The translations under genes and the position numbers were made by a program. Below are positions 16,021 to 25,312 of a DNA stretch of 64,000 nucleotides, piece after piece (within the stretch, counting starts at the first letter, position 1; each line of letters begins with the position of its first letter). Origin of the DNA: Alphaproteobacteria bacterium 41-28. Lineage in GTDB: Bacteria; Pseudomonadota; Alphaproteobacteria; UBA9655. Location of the stretch: assembly GCA_001897795.1 (NCBI GenBank), contig MKUL01000037.1, positions 124,001-188,000 of the forward strand, read 5' to 3'. The notes beneath the pieces were generated by a model that saw only the letters and a list, made by a program, of their open reading frames with translations, was not told where the DNA came from and did not search any database.

Positions 16021-18554
16021 TTCACATCATCTCATGTATCATTGCTGTCCTTGGAGCGATTCTGTTGCTTATTCTGTTTGCTCGCATTTGGGCAGTCGAT
16101 GCTGAATTGAAGCTTAAAAAGTATCGTTCCAAGGATGCTGGCTTGTCTGATTTGCTCAATTATGCTGCCGTGGTTGCTGACGGCGTGGTTGTTGGAAAGA
16201 ATGGCTCCTTTATGGCTTCGTGGTTGTACAAAGGGGATGACAACGCCAGCAGTACGGATGAACAACGGGAAATGGTATCGTTTCGTATCAACCAGGCCCT
16301 TGCAGGACTGGGAAACGGTTGGATGGTACACGTTGATGCCGTACGTCGTCCAGCTCCTACCTACTCCGAGAGAGGCATGTCACATTTTCCCGATCTCGTT
16401 TCAGCGGCGATGGATGAAGAACGACGACGGCTTTTCGAGGGTCTGGGGACAATGTTTGAGAGTTACTTTGTGCTCACTGTGACCTGGTTTCCATCTGTGC
16501 TTGCCCAGCGTAAGTTTATTGAGCTTATGTTCGATGACGACACAAAAGCGCCTGATCACAAGGCTCAAACAATAGGCCTCATTGAACAATTTAAGCGCGA
16601 AATCACCAGCATTGAGTCACGTCTATCTTCAGCTGTAAAATTGATTCGCTTATGTGGTCAGAAGATGATTAACGAAGATGGATCTCAAGTCACATACGAT
16701 GACTTCTTGAGCTGGCTGCAATTTTGTGTGACGGGTCATCATCATCCACTCCAACTTCCCAGCAATCCGATGTACTTGGACGCTTTGATTGGGGGGCAAG
16801 AAATGTGGGGCGGGGTGGTGCCGAAGATCGGCCAACACTTTATCCAGGTTGTGGCTATCGAAGGCTTCCCTTTAGAGTCAACACCTGGGATTTTGACGGC
16901 CTTAGGTGAGCTCCCCTGCGAATACCGTTGGTCGAGTCGCTTCATCTTCCTGGACCAGCACGAGTCCGTAAAGCACTTAGACAAATTCCGCAAGAAATGG
17001 CGGCAGAAGGTACGAGGCTTTTTCGATCAGGTTTTCAACACCAACACCGGTGTCGTTGATCAGGATGCTCTTTCAATGGTTGGGGACTCTGAAGCTGCCA
17101 TTGCGGAAGTGAATAGCGGCTTGGTAGCGGTTGGTTACTATACCAGCGTTGTCGTTCTTATGAATGAGGATCGGGGTAAGCTTGAACAGTTTGCGCGTCA
17201 GGTCGAAAAGGCCATCAACCGGCTAGGCTTTGCAGCTCGCATTGAGACGATTAATACACTGGACGCCTACTTAGGTAGCTTGCCGGGACATGGTGTCGAG
17301 AATGTTCGCCGACCGCTCATGAACACCATGAACTTGTCTGATCTGTTGCCGACAAGTACGATTTGGACGGGGTGCTCGACTGCGCCTTGCCCAATGTACC
17401 CTCCTCTATCGCCAGCTCTCATGCACTGTGTTACTGTCGGTGCAACACCGTTCCGGTTAAATTTGCACGTGCGCGATCTGGGTCATACCTTTATGTTTGG
17501 TCCAACGGGTGCAGGCAAATCAACCCACCTTGGCATCATTGCAGCTCAGTTGCGCCGATATGCTGGCATGTCGATCTATGTTTTTGACAAGGGTATGTCC
17601 ATGTATCCCTTAACAAAGGCAGTCGGGGGTCTGCATTTCTCGGTAGCGGCTGATGATGATCAGCTTGCCTTTTGTCCATTGCAGTTCCTTGAAACAAAAG
17701 GGGATCGTGCCTGGACGATGGAATGGATCGATACCATTCTGGCATTGAATGGGGTGGAAAGCACACCAGCACAACGCAACGAAATCGGCAATGCGATCAT
17801 GAGCATGTACGCCAGTGGTGCCCATACGCTCTCCGAGTTCTCGGTCACGATCCAGGATGAAACCATCCGCGAAGCAATCAAACAATACACGGTGGACGGC
17901 TCTATGGGCCACTTACTGGATGCCGAAACAGATGGCCTGCTGCTCTCTAATTTTACCACGTTTGAAATCGAAGAGTTAATGAACCTGGGCGAGAAGTTCG
18001 CATTGCCAGTGCTTTTGTACCTCTTTCGACGTATTGAACGCGGACTCAAAGGGCAACCGGCTGTCATTATCCTGGACGAAGCCTGGCTCATGCTCGGACA
18101 TCCGGCCTTCCGTGCGAAGATCAGAGAATGGCTCAAGGTTCTCCGTAAGGCCAACTGCCTTGTGCTCATGGCAACACAAAGCCTGTCAGATGCGGCAAAC
18201 AGCGGCATCTTGGACGTGATTGTAGAATCAACCGCAACCAAGATTTTTCTGCCAAACGTCTATGCCCGTGATGAGGACACAGCAGCGCTCTATCGTCGCA
18301 TGGGCCTTAATGCTCGCCAGATTGAAATCCTCGCAACGGCTGTACCGAAGCGTCAGTACTATTATGTATCGGAGAATGGCCGCAGACTCTATGACCTTGC
18401 TTTGGGTCCACTCGCCTTGTCTTTTGTTGGTGCATCTGACAAAGACTCGCTGGCTTCCATCAAGAGTCTTGAAGCCAAGTTTGGCAATCAATGGGTTCAT
18501 GAGTGGTTGGCTGGACGTGGCCTGAATCTTAATACTTATATGGAGGTTGCATGA
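16017..18554 (+). CDS. trbE: TrbE/VirB4-family secretion ATPase
   Basis: The 845-aa protein is the large ATPase of the type IV secretion system. An N-terminal membrane segment (residues 3-22) is followed by the CagE/TrbE/VirB domain and the C-terminal ATPase with Walker A FGPTGAGKST, Walker B PAVIILDEAWLMLG and the ATQS motif. The length agrees with RP4 TrbE (about 850). It overlaps both neighbours by four bases. It drives pilin extraction and assembly with TrbB. Confidence 0.93.
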   Translation: MIHIISCIIAVLGAILLLILFARIWAVDAELKLKKYRSKDAGLSDLLNYAAVVADGVVVGKNGSFMASWLYKGDDNASSTDEQREMVSFRINQALAGLGNGWMVHVDAVRRPAPTYSERGMSHFPDLVSAAMDEERRRLFEGLGTMFESYFVLTVTWFPSVLAQRKFIELMFDDDTKAPDHKAQTIGLIEQFKREITSIESRLSSAVKLIRLCGQKMINEDGSQVTYDDFLSWLQFCVTGHHHPLQLPSNPMYLDALIGGQEMWGGVVPKIGQHFIQVVAIEGFPLESTPGILTALGELPCEYRWSSRFIFLDQHESVKHLDKFRKKWRQKVRGFFDQVFNTNTGVVDQDALSMVGDSEAAIAEVNSGLVAVGYYTSVVVLMNEDRGKLEQFARQVEKAINRLGFAARIETINTLDAYLGSLPGHGVENVRRPLMNTMNLSDLLPTSTIWTGCSTAPCPMYPPLSPALMHCVTVGATPFRLNLHVRDLGHTFMFGPTGAGKSTHLGIIAAQLRRYAGMSIYVFDKGMSMYPLTKAVGGLHFSVAADDDQLAFCPLQFLETKGDRAWTMEWIDTILALNGVESTPAQRNEIGNAIMSMYASGAHTLSEFSVTIQDETIREAIKQYTVDGSMGHLLDAETDGLLLSNFTTFEIEELMNLGEKFALPVLLYLFRRIERGLKGQPAVIILDEAWLMLGHPAFRAKIREWLKVLRKANCLVLMATQSLSDAANSGILDVIVESTATKIFLPNVYARDEDTAALYRRMGLNARQIEILATAVPKRQYYYVSENGRRLYDLALGPLALSFVGASDKDSLASIKSLEAKFGNQWVHEWLAGRGLNLNTYMEVA

Positions 18555-19327
18555 ACTTTTCTTATATTCTCTATGACTTACTCAAGAAGACGCGATCACT
18601 TATCGATGCCGATTCCCCACATTCCCCTCAACCGATAGATGATAATTCCAGAACAGGAAATACAGAGAATCCCTATCTCGCAGCACGGCGGACATGGAAC
18701 GAGCACGTTGGTTCGGTCGTGTCATCGCGCCAAACCTGGCAGGTTGTAGGACTCCTATCGTTGTTGATAGCCTTAGCCGGGGTCGGTGGTATGATCCACA
18801 TTGGGAGCCAATCGAAGTTTATTCCCTACCTCATAGAAGTGGACAAGCTAGGTCAAACCATTGCGGCCGGCCCCGTCACAAGTGCAGCAAAGGCCGATCC
18901 GCGTATTATTCATGCGACAGTTGCGGATTTCATCAGGTGCGCTCGTCTTGTCACCCCGGATGTCGCTTTGCAGCGCCAGGCCGTATTTCGCGTCTATTCA
19001 CTGCTGTCACCGAATGATGCCTCCACAGCCAAGACGAATGAGTGGCTCAATGGGACGGATGAGTCTAATCCATTTAAACGTGCAGGATTAGAAATGGTGA
19101 GCCTAGAAATCAAGTCTGTGCTGCCACAATCTCCGGACACCTGGCAAGTCGATTGGGTGGAAACTACCTACGACCGGCAAGGAACGCTCAAAGGGATACC
19201 AGTAACCATGCGTGCCCTGGTCACTGTGTACACTGCTGAGCCCACTTCCCAAACGACTGACGAGCAATTGCGCAACAACCCGATGGGAATCTATGTGCGT
19301 GATTTTTCTTGGTCACCCCTTCTCTAA
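18551..19327 (+). CDS. trbF: TrbF/VirB8-type assembly protein
   Basis: The 258-aa bitopic inner-membrane protein has a cytoplasmic start with NPYLAARRTWNEHVGS, a motif typical of TrbF, one membrane segment (about residues 58-78, VVGLLSLLIALAGVGGMIHI) and a periplasmic NTF2-like domain ending in MGIYVRDFSWS. VirB8-type proteins nucleate the translocation channel. The start overlaps trbE by four bases. Confidence 0.92.
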   Translation: MNFSYILYDLLKKTRSLIDADSPHSPQPIDDNSRTGNTENPYLAARRTWNEHVGSVVSSRQTWQVVGLLSLLIALAGVGGMIHIGSQSKFIPYLIEVDKLGQTIAAGPVTSAAKADPRIIHATVADFIRCARLVTPDVALQRQAVFRVYSLLSPNDASTAKTNEWLNGTDESNPFKRAGLEMVSLEIKSVLPQSPDTWQVDWVETTYDRQGTLKGIPVTMRALVTVYTAEPTSQTTDEQLRNNPMGIYVRDFSWSPLL

Positions 19328-19343
19328 CAATGAGGCAATAAAG

Positions 19344-20252
19344 ATGAGATTATATATCATGAAGAAACAACTGCTTACTGTAATTCTGGGCACATCATTG
19401 ATAATGTCCTCCTTGGCCCTCGCCTCCGATGACATGGCCGATAAGTATTTTTCAAAGAATAATCCGACGCTGACAGCGCAAGAGAAAGAGGCCATTGCTA
19501 TCGCAAAACGATGGGAAGCTGGTTCTCTCACGGATATGAAGCCTGTCGTAAGTGCAAATGGCGCCATTAAGTTTCTGTACGGCGCACAGCAGCCCAGCAT
19601 TGTTTGTGCGGTTCTCCAGGTATGCGACGTGTCCTTGCAGGCCGGGGAACTTGTCAACTCGATTAACTTAGGCGATACGGCGCGGTGGACGGTTGAGCCA
19701 GCCGTTACCGGTGACGGCGCTACCGAAGTTCAGCACCTTATCATCAAACCGATGGATGTGGGTCTGGAAACAAGTCTGGTCGTGACCACGAATCGTCGCA
19801 CCTATCACTTGCGACTCCGCTCCCATCGCACTGAGTATATGCCGCAAGTTTCCTTCACCTATCCAGAAGAGGCGCTTGCGAAGTGGGACGCGATCAGGAC
19901 TCGTGAAACACAAGAGCGCACCGAAAAGACCATTCCACAGACGGGCGAGTACTTAGGCGATCTGTCTTTTGACTATGATCTATCCGGTTCATCATCGTGG
20001 AAGCCTGTGCGTGTCTACAATGATGGCAACAAGACAATCATCCAAATGCCAGAGACGATGGCGCAGACAGAAGCACCAACCCTCTTGGTTGTGCGTAAAG
20101 AAGGTGACCTGTTTTCAGACGATGAAACGGTGATGGTTAATTACCGTGTTCAAGGTGACCGCTACATCGTAGATACAGTCTTTGATAAGGCAATTCTAAT
20201 TACAGGTGTTGGCAGTAGCCAAGATCGCGTAACCATTAGTCGGAGGCAATAA
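19344..20252 (+). CDS. trbG: TrbG/VirB9-type outer-membrane complex protein
   Basis: The 302-aa protein has a signal peptide (MKKQLLTVILGTSLIMSSLA, preceded by five residues) and a VirB9/TrbG beta-sandwich. Typical pieces are IKFLYGAQQPSIVCAVLQVC, VVTTNRRTYHLRLRS and the C-terminal NDGNKTIIQMPE. With TrbH and TrbI it should form the outer-membrane core. The ATG at 19344 has GAGG eight bases upstream and is preferred to longer forms overlapping trbF; the ATG at 19359 is an alternative. Confidence 0.92.
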   Translation: MRLYIMKKQLLTVILGTSLIMSSLALASDDMADKYFSKNNPTLTAQEKEAIAIAKRWEAGSLTDMKPVVSANGAIKFLYGAQQPSIVCAVLQVCDVSLQAGELVNSINLGDTARWTVEPAVTGDGATEVQHLIIKPMDVGLETSLVVTTNRRTYHLRLRSHRTEYMPQVSFTYPEEALAKWDAIRTRETQERTEKTIPQTGEYLGDLSFDYDLSGSSSWKPVRVYNDGNKTIIQMPETMAQTEAPTLLVVRKEGDLFSDDETVMVNYRVQGDRYIVDTVFDKAILITGVGSSQDRVTISRRQ

Positions 20253-20255
20253 CCC

Positions 20256-20732
20256 ATGCGCAAGATGACCCTGCTGCTTACACTCACAATTGCCGGCTGT
20301 GCAACCGATCCCTATGGCAATTTCGTCCCGTCCGTAAACTTCGATCAGCAAAAGTTACTCACTCGTGAGCTTGCTGGAGATGCTGTGAAACAGCTTGCGG
20401 TCCTGTACCCGCCGGCCAAGACGCGGCTTGAGATGAAACAGATCACGTCAGATGCCTTTGGCATCACCCTGGTCAATACATTACGGGAACACGGCTATGC
20501 CCTCAAGGAATTCAACACGGAAGAGGTCAAGTCTCAGACTTTTAAGTCTCAGACTTTCAATGCCCAAGCTTCGACCTCACCAGCGCTGCCGCTGCGCTAC
20601 ATCCTCGACCAAGCTGATGATTCCAACCTGGTCTTCATAACCTTATTTGTGGAGGACCAATCCATCACGCGTCCATACAGGATTCAGAATGACTCACTCA
20701 CACCAGCTGGGAATTGGGTACGTAAGGAGTAA
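20256..20732 (+). CDS. trbH: TrbH, lipoprotein of the mating-pair apparatus
   Basis: The 158-aa protein (RP4 TrbH is about 160) has a lipoprotein signal with lipobox TIAGC (Cys15). It sits between trbG and trbI, where IncP systems place the VirB7-like lipoprotein that stabilises the TrbG/TrbI core. The middle contains a 15-bp tandem duplication (KSQTFKSQTF, 20528-20557), a recent slippage event that kept the frame. Assignment rests mainly on length, lipobox and gene order. Confidence 0.82.
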   Translation: MRKMTLLLTLTIAGCATDPYGNFVPSVNFDQQKLLTRELAGDAVKQLAVLYPPAKTRLEMKQITSDAFGITLVNTLREHGYALKEFNTEEVKSQTFKSQTFNAQASTSPALPLRYILDQADDSNLVFITLFVEDQSITRPYRIQNDSLTPAGNWVRKE

Positions 20733-20737
20733 GACCG

Positions 20738-22114
20738 ATGGTCACACCAATGGCAACAGGAGCTGACCCAATGGCACCGGACGTCTCACCAGGAGCCGTG
20801 TCAAAGACGTTAGGCGTCCGCCGCGTTAATAACATGCCGGTAGTTATCCTTGCCGGCGTATTGGGAGCGTTCCTGCTTGTGATGGCTCTCGTTGCTGTTA
20901 ATCGTGCTGCAAAGCAAAATACTGACTATGACCCAAAGGAAAAAGCCGGAAATACTGGAGTCTCTCTATTTGCTAAAGAAATCACAGGCGATCAAACGTC
21001 TGGACTGATCGAGCCAGCCAAGCTGCTTGCAATGCCGCCGAAAGCACAGGGCCCAATCCTGATTGAGCGCCCAGAGGGCCCTGAGGGCCCCACCCCATCG
21101 CCACCAACGTTAGAAAACGCCAAGCTCAATCAACCCGCCAATGATGACGAGGCAAACCGCATCCGCATGATGAAGTTTCAAATGCTGGAAGAGGCCGTGA
21201 AGGCTAAAACAGGGGTGCAAATGACCGCACCGCATCCTTCCGGCTCGACGTCTCCTGGACTCACCAGCACGCCGCGGACCCGTGATGAAATGCTGGCTCA
21301 CCTTGCGGCCGTACGGCAACAGATCGATGCGGTGCAAAATGAAGATCCGACAGGGGCTTATCAAACGCGCCTGGCGCAAATTCGCAGCATGATCGGCGAG
21401 GGCGGGGAATCGACTGTCAAGACTTCGGCTGCTCGCGGCAAAAACAGCTATACGCAGTTCGATCAAGTGGGAGAGGGTGATCGTTGGAAACTTGACTCTC
21501 AACTCGAAGCGCCACACTCGCCCTATGAGTTGCGTACCGGTTTTGTTGTGCCCGCCACGCTAATTTCCGGCATCAATTCAGATCTCCCAGGACAAATCAT
21601 GGCACAGGTCGCACAAAACGTGTACGATACGCCGACGGGGAAATGGCTATTAATCCCACAAGGGTCACGACTCATTGGCACCTATTCGAATGACGTAGCT
21701 TATGGTCAAGCACGCGTTCTCGTTGCATGGCAGCGCATTGTTTTTCCGGATGGAAAAGCAATGGACATTGGCGCGATGCCAGGTACAGATAGCGCTGGTT
21801 ATGCGGGCTTTAATGATCAGGTCAATAACCACTATTTCCGTCTGTTTGGATCAGCCTTCCTTATGTCTGGAGTCATTGCCGGCATTACCTATAGCCAGCG
21901 TCAAAATCAAGCCACAAATGCCAACGGCGCACCCAGTGCCAGTAGTGCCCTCAGCGAAGCCCTTGGTCAACAGCTTGGCCAAGTCACTGCGCAATTGATT
22001 GCAAAGAATATGAATATTGCACCAACGCTGGAAATCCGCCCTGGATATCGTTTCAACGTCATTGTCACCAAAGATATGATCTTCCCAAAGCCGTACCGCT
22101 CATTTGACTATTAA
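20738..22114 (+). CDS. trbI: TrbI/VirB10-type channel scaffold protein
   Basis: The 458-aa protein has a short cytoplasmic start, one membrane segment (about residues 33-53, VVILAGVLGAFLLVMALVAV), a proline-rich periplasmic stretch (RPEGPEGPTPSPPT) and the C-terminal VirB10/TrbI beta-barrel domain with FVVPATLISGINSDLPGQI, PQGSRLIGTY and GMDIGAMPG-like VFPDGKAMDIGAMPG. It spans both membranes and senses ATP use by the secretion ATPases. The RP4 homologue is about 463 residues. Confidence 0.93.
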   Translation: MVTPMATGADPMAPDVSPGAVSKTLGVRRVNNMPVVILAGVLGAFLLVMALVAVNRAAKQNTDYDPKEKAGNTGVSLFAKEITGDQTSGLIEPAKLLAMPPKAQGPILIERPEGPEGPTPSPPTLENAKLNQPANDDEANRIRMMKFQMLEEAVKAKTGVQMTAPHPSGSTSPGLTSTPRTRDEMLAHLAAVRQQIDAVQNEDPTGAYQTRLAQIRSMIGEGGESTVKTSAARGKNSYTQFDQVGEGDRWKLDSQLEAPHSPYELRTGFVVPATLISGINSDLPGQIMAQVAQNVYDTPTGKWLLIPQGSRLIGTYSNDVAYGQARVLVAWQRIVFPDGKAMDIGAMPGTDSAGYAGFNDQVNNHYFRLFGSAFLMSGVIAGITYSQRQNQATNANGAPSASSALSEALGQQLGQVTAQLIAKNMNIAPTLEIRPGYRFNVIVTKDMIFPKPYRSFDY

Positions 22115-22130
22115 CAGGAGAAAAATATTC

Positions 22131-22919
22131 ATGAAACAAAAACCCTCGCCTTCGCAAGGGCAGGCCTTTTTAGCTCTCAAAATGGCTCTTGTCGTGGCTC
22201 TGACTATAGAGTTTCTATCCATCCCTGTGCAGGCGACTCTTCCCGTCATCGACGCCGGGAACCTTGCGCAAAACGTAATGACGGCGATGGAATGCGTGAA
22301 TCAAACGCAAAAACAAGTTGAGCAGTATAGAACCCAGCTCCAGCAGTATGAAAACATGATCAAGAATACGCTACAGCCAGAGTCCTATATCTGGGATCAG
22401 GCGCAATCCACAATCGATGCGTTGGTGAATGCGGTCGATACGCTGAATACTTACAAAAGAGAGCTTGGGAGCATCGATGCCTATCTTGGAAAATTCCAGG
22501 ACGTTGCCTATTATCGCAGGTCTCCATGCTTCTCATCCACTGGCTGCTCAGACACCGAATATGCTGCGATGGCCGAAAATCGAAGGCTCGCCTCCCAGTC
22601 GCAGAAGAAGGCCAATGATGCGGTGCTTAAGGTCCTTGATCAACAGCAAACCACCCTGCGCAAGGATGGCATGGCTTTGCAACATCTGCAATCTCGTGCA
22701 CAAGGCGCAAAAGGCCAGATGCAGGCCATAGGTTACGCCAACCAGCTTGCGAGTCAACAGATCCACCAGCTTTTGCAGATTCGTGGCCTATTGATCGCAC
22801 AGCAAAACGCAATTACGATGCAAATGCAGGCACAGAATGACCGCACTGCCCTAGAAGTTGCTTCTTCTGAACAATTTCTCAAAAGCAACTATCGTGCCAG
22901 TCCACAGCGCTCTTGGTAA
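22131..22919 (+). CDS. trbJ: TrbJ/VirB5-type protein
   Basis: The 262-aa secreted protein has a signal peptide near residues 12-35 and a long helical coiled-coil body with NLAQNVMTAMECVNQTQKQV near the start, typical of the TrbJ/VirB5 family (minor pilus component or assembly factor). An AGGAG lies about 10 bp before the ATG at 22131. Its first residues (QKPSPSQGQAF) are encoded by a 21-bp palindromic sequence identical to one in the initiator gene, so the N-terminus seems to have gained a small insertion ahead of the signal peptide. Confidence 0.88.
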   Translation: MKQKPSPSQGQAFLALKMALVVALTIEFLSIPVQATLPVIDAGNLAQNVMTAMECVNQTQKQVEQYRTQLQQYENMIKNTLQPESYIWDQAQSTIDALVNAVDTLNTYKRELGSIDAYLGKFQDVAYYRRSPCFSSTGCSDTEYAAMAENRRLASQSQKKANDAVLKVLDQQQTTLRKDGMALQHLQSRAQGAKGQMQAIGYANQLASQQIHQLLQIRGLLIAQQNAITMQMQAQNDRTALEVASSEQFLKSNYRASPQRSW

Positions 22920-22929
22920 GGAGGATTTC

Positions 22930-23187
22930 ATGAAAGCAAATAAAACTCTGATCTTAACGGCTACAGTCTTAACTGCACCCCTCGCAGTTTTGATGACTGG
23001 CTGCGATAATACGTCAGAAAAACAAGCAGAAGAACAAGCAGAAGAACAAATAATCCCGGAAGTCAATGAAGAAAATTGCAAGCCCAAGAATATCGACAAA
23101 ATAAAGAACAAGGAAATGCAGCAGGAATTTTCGAACAGGTGCTTCCTCCGTAATAACTTTAAACCAAGCCCTAAGCGCGAATGGTGA
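22930..23187 (+). CDS. trbK: TrbK-like entry-exclusion lipoprotein
   Basis: The 85-aa protein has a lipoprotein signal with lipobox LMTGC and a small mature domain with two conserved-looking cysteines and the ending FKPSPKREW, a pattern seen in TrbK/entry-exclusion lipoproteins. These inner-membrane proteins stop redundant uptake of the same element. The start at 22930 follows a textbook AAGGAGG, and the position between trbJ and trbL agrees with RP4. The segment EEQAEEQ is a short internal repeat. Confidence 0.8.
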   Translation: MKANKTLILTATVLTAPLAVLMTGCDNTSEKQAEEQAEEQIIPEVNEENCKPKNIDKIKNKEMQQEFSNRCFLRNNFKPSPKREW

Positions 23188-23197
23188 CGTGCTGACG

Positions 23198-24829
23198 ATG
23201 AGAATTCTAGACAGTCTAAAAATAGCATTTCCGTTATTTGTCTTGTCTGTGTTCTTTACGTTCGATGCAAATGCTAGCATCGACAATGCCGGCGTATTTG
23301 ATAACGTTCTTAATCGCTATTCGATGGCTGCTCATTCATGGGCTAATGTTATTACCCATGCTGCAAGTTGGCTGTTCTGGACTCTTGTTGTGATTTCGAT
23401 GGTCTGGACATTTGGCATGATGGCCTTGCGTAAGGCCGATATTGGCGAGTTCTTTGCAGAGTTCGTCCGCTTCACGATTTTTACGGGTTTTTTCTGGTGG
23501 CTTCTGATAAACGGCCCTCAGTTCGCATCCTCGATCTATATGTCGCTGCAACAACTTGCCAGCAATGCGACGGGCCTTGGTCATCAGCTATCCCCCTCCG
23601 GTATTGTGGATATTGGTTTTTTCATCTTCGAGAAAGTGATAAAACAGTCGTCACTATGGTCACCAATGAATAGCCTGGCTGGCATCCTTATGGCCGTAGC
23701 CATCCTTGTCATCTTGTCTTTGGTTGGCGTCAACATGCTTCTTCTCTTGGCGTCTGGTTGGGTACTCGCTTATGGTGGTGTGTTTTTCTTAGGATTCGGC
23801 GGCTCGCGGTGGACGTCAGACATGGCGATCAATTACTACAAAGTTGTCTTGGGCGTGGCCGCTCAGCTCATGGCCATGGTGCTTCTCGTTGGGATCGGCA
23901 AAACGTTCCTCGATGACTACTATACTCACATGAATAATAAGATAAGCCTTAGTGAAATGGGTGTGATGCTTATTGTCGTCATCATCCTGTTAGCCCTGGT
24001 CAATAAAGTTCCACCGCTCATTTCCGGGATTATCACGGGTGCAAGTATTGGTGGTGCTGGCATTGGTAGTTTTGGTGCAGGTGCTGCACTCGGCGCATCT
24101 CACATGGCAAGCGCTGCCCTATCTACAGGTGGTGCTGCCATTGCAAGCGGTGCAGCCTCAATGGTGGGTGCTTCCTCAGCAATCATGGCAGCTTTCTCAA
24201 AAGCCAGTGAAAACGTGTCAGCAGGGACGGACGTTCTTTCAAGCTTTGGAGGAAGTGGCCTTATCCAAGGCGGTGAGAGCCATACCAACAATACACCGTT
24301 CGCACAGGCAGCTGGCCTCACTGGCAGCTCGTCATTTGGTATGTCCAGCTCAGTCGGTTTATCCAGCTCGAAGGGAGGCAGTAAATCAGAAGGGGGTAAT
24401 TTTAAAGAAAAAGCCGACAAGGGGGATAACTTCGAGCAGCAAGGCAAATCTGGCAACGCAGATTTCGGTTTTCTGGCATCAACTGCAAAGGCTGTTGGTA
24501 CTGCTGGTCGGATCACAGCTGACGCCGGCATGAACATGGCGAAAGGCACTGCTGAGGTTGCCAAAGACAAGATGGCCAGCATTAAGGAAGCGGCAATGGA
24601 ACGCATTGCTGAAACTACGGGTGGTATGATTGCTACCGCTATCAGGGGGAAGGAGAACAGTGCCGCCGAAACGGACATAGACATGCCGCAGCAGTCAGCT
24701 GAATCGGCAGATCTAACCTTCGACGAAAACAGCCTGGCCTCGGCAGATTTCATCTCTGTCGATCCAGAGTCAGAAGTCGCGGCCTTCCGCGATCGTGATA
24801 ATGAAACACTTGAGAAAAAGTCACCATGA
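23198..24829 (+). CDS. trbL: TrbL/VirB6-type polytopic membrane protein
   Basis: The 543-aa protein has an N-terminal hydrophobic leader, five or six further membrane segments up to about residue 270 (for example LILSLVGVNMLLLLASGWVL-type helices) and a Gly/Ala/Ser-rich, later charged C-terminal tail. The segment WVLAYGGVFFLGFGGSRWTS is characteristic of TrbL. It forms part of the inner-membrane channel. GTG at 23189 is an alternative start. It is the last gene of the trb block. Confidence 0.9.
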   Translation: MRILDSLKIAFPLFVLSVFFTFDANASIDNAGVFDNVLNRYSMAAHSWANVITHAASWLFWTLVVISMVWTFGMMALRKADIGEFFAEFVRFTIFTGFFWWLLINGPQFASSIYMSLQQLASNATGLGHQLSPSGIVDIGFFIFEKVIKQSSLWSPMNSLAGILMAVAILVILSLVGVNMLLLLASGWVLAYGGVFFLGFGGSRWTSDMAINYYKVVLGVAAQLMAMVLLVGIGKTFLDDYYTHMNNKISLSEMGVMLIVVIILLALVNKVPPLISGIITGASIGGAGIGSFGAGAALGASHMASAALSTGGAAIASGAASMVGASSAIMAAFSKASENVSAGTDVLSSFGGSGLIQGGESHTNNTPFAQAAGLTGSSSFGMSSSVGLSSSKGGSKSEGGNFKEKADKGDNFEQQGKSGNADFGFLASTAKAVGTAGRITADAGMNMAKGTAEVAKDKMASIKEAAMERIAETTGGMIATAIRGKENSAAETDIDMPQQSAESADLTFDENSLASADFISVDPESEVAAFRDRDNETLEKKSP

Positions 24830-25312
24830 AGAAGAAACTATTTATCCCATTCCAGGGGGTAAAGTGCGTCCTAATAAAAACTTCCCTTCCTGTACCTTCC
24901 TGTTTGAGTTAAGCAGAAATATTCTCTCTCCTATTCTCCTTTAATGCTGTTAAGTTTGGAATAAATTTTTATTATTTTGAAGAGCGATTTGTTGTATTTG
25001 ATCTAAGGTTAAGGTTTTTTAGCATTTACTGCCGGAATAAATATGAGAAACAGGAACAAAAACGTACCCCACAATGCCCAGACAAGTGAATTAATTTCCA
25101 TGACCCCTGTAAATTTATTATTTTTATAATCGCTTTCATTCGAGCAACCTTAAGAAAAGTATACGGTATTCACTACCCCTTGTCATTTGGAAAAAACATT
25201 TGGAAAAAACCCTTAGACACGCATAACATAAGCACGATAGAAGGTACGCGACAAAAAGCTGCATATATCTTATGAAGCACAAGAAGAATTATTCGTACTA
25301 TGGAGATTAAAT
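24830..25312. other. Spacer between trb block and cargo
   Basis: This 483-bp AT-rich gap follows trbL. Apart from a possible 30-codon membrane peptide on the minus strand (25009-25101), no convincing feature is seen. The drop in G+C marks the end of the imported trb block. Confidence 0.4.
25009..25101 (-). CDS. Possible 30-aa single-span membrane peptide
   Basis: The frame encodes MEINSLVWALWGTFLFLFLI followed by a short tail ending AKKP, i.e. one strongly hydrophobic helix with a basic end. AGGGG stands close to the ATG (spacing short). It could be a real small membrane protein or chance; no homology is claimed. Confidence 0.25.
   Translation of the reverse strand: MEINSLVWALWGTFLFLFLIFIPAVNAKKP

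Noticed and set aside
17660..18241. A 193-aa minus-strand gene within trbE
   Set aside because: It mirrors the conserved ATPase domain of TrbE, where codon bias leaves long reverse frames open.
24100..24753. A 217-aa minus-strand gene within trbL
   Set aside because: It is the complement of the Gly/Ala/Ser-rich TrbL tail; no ribosome-binding site or family pattern.
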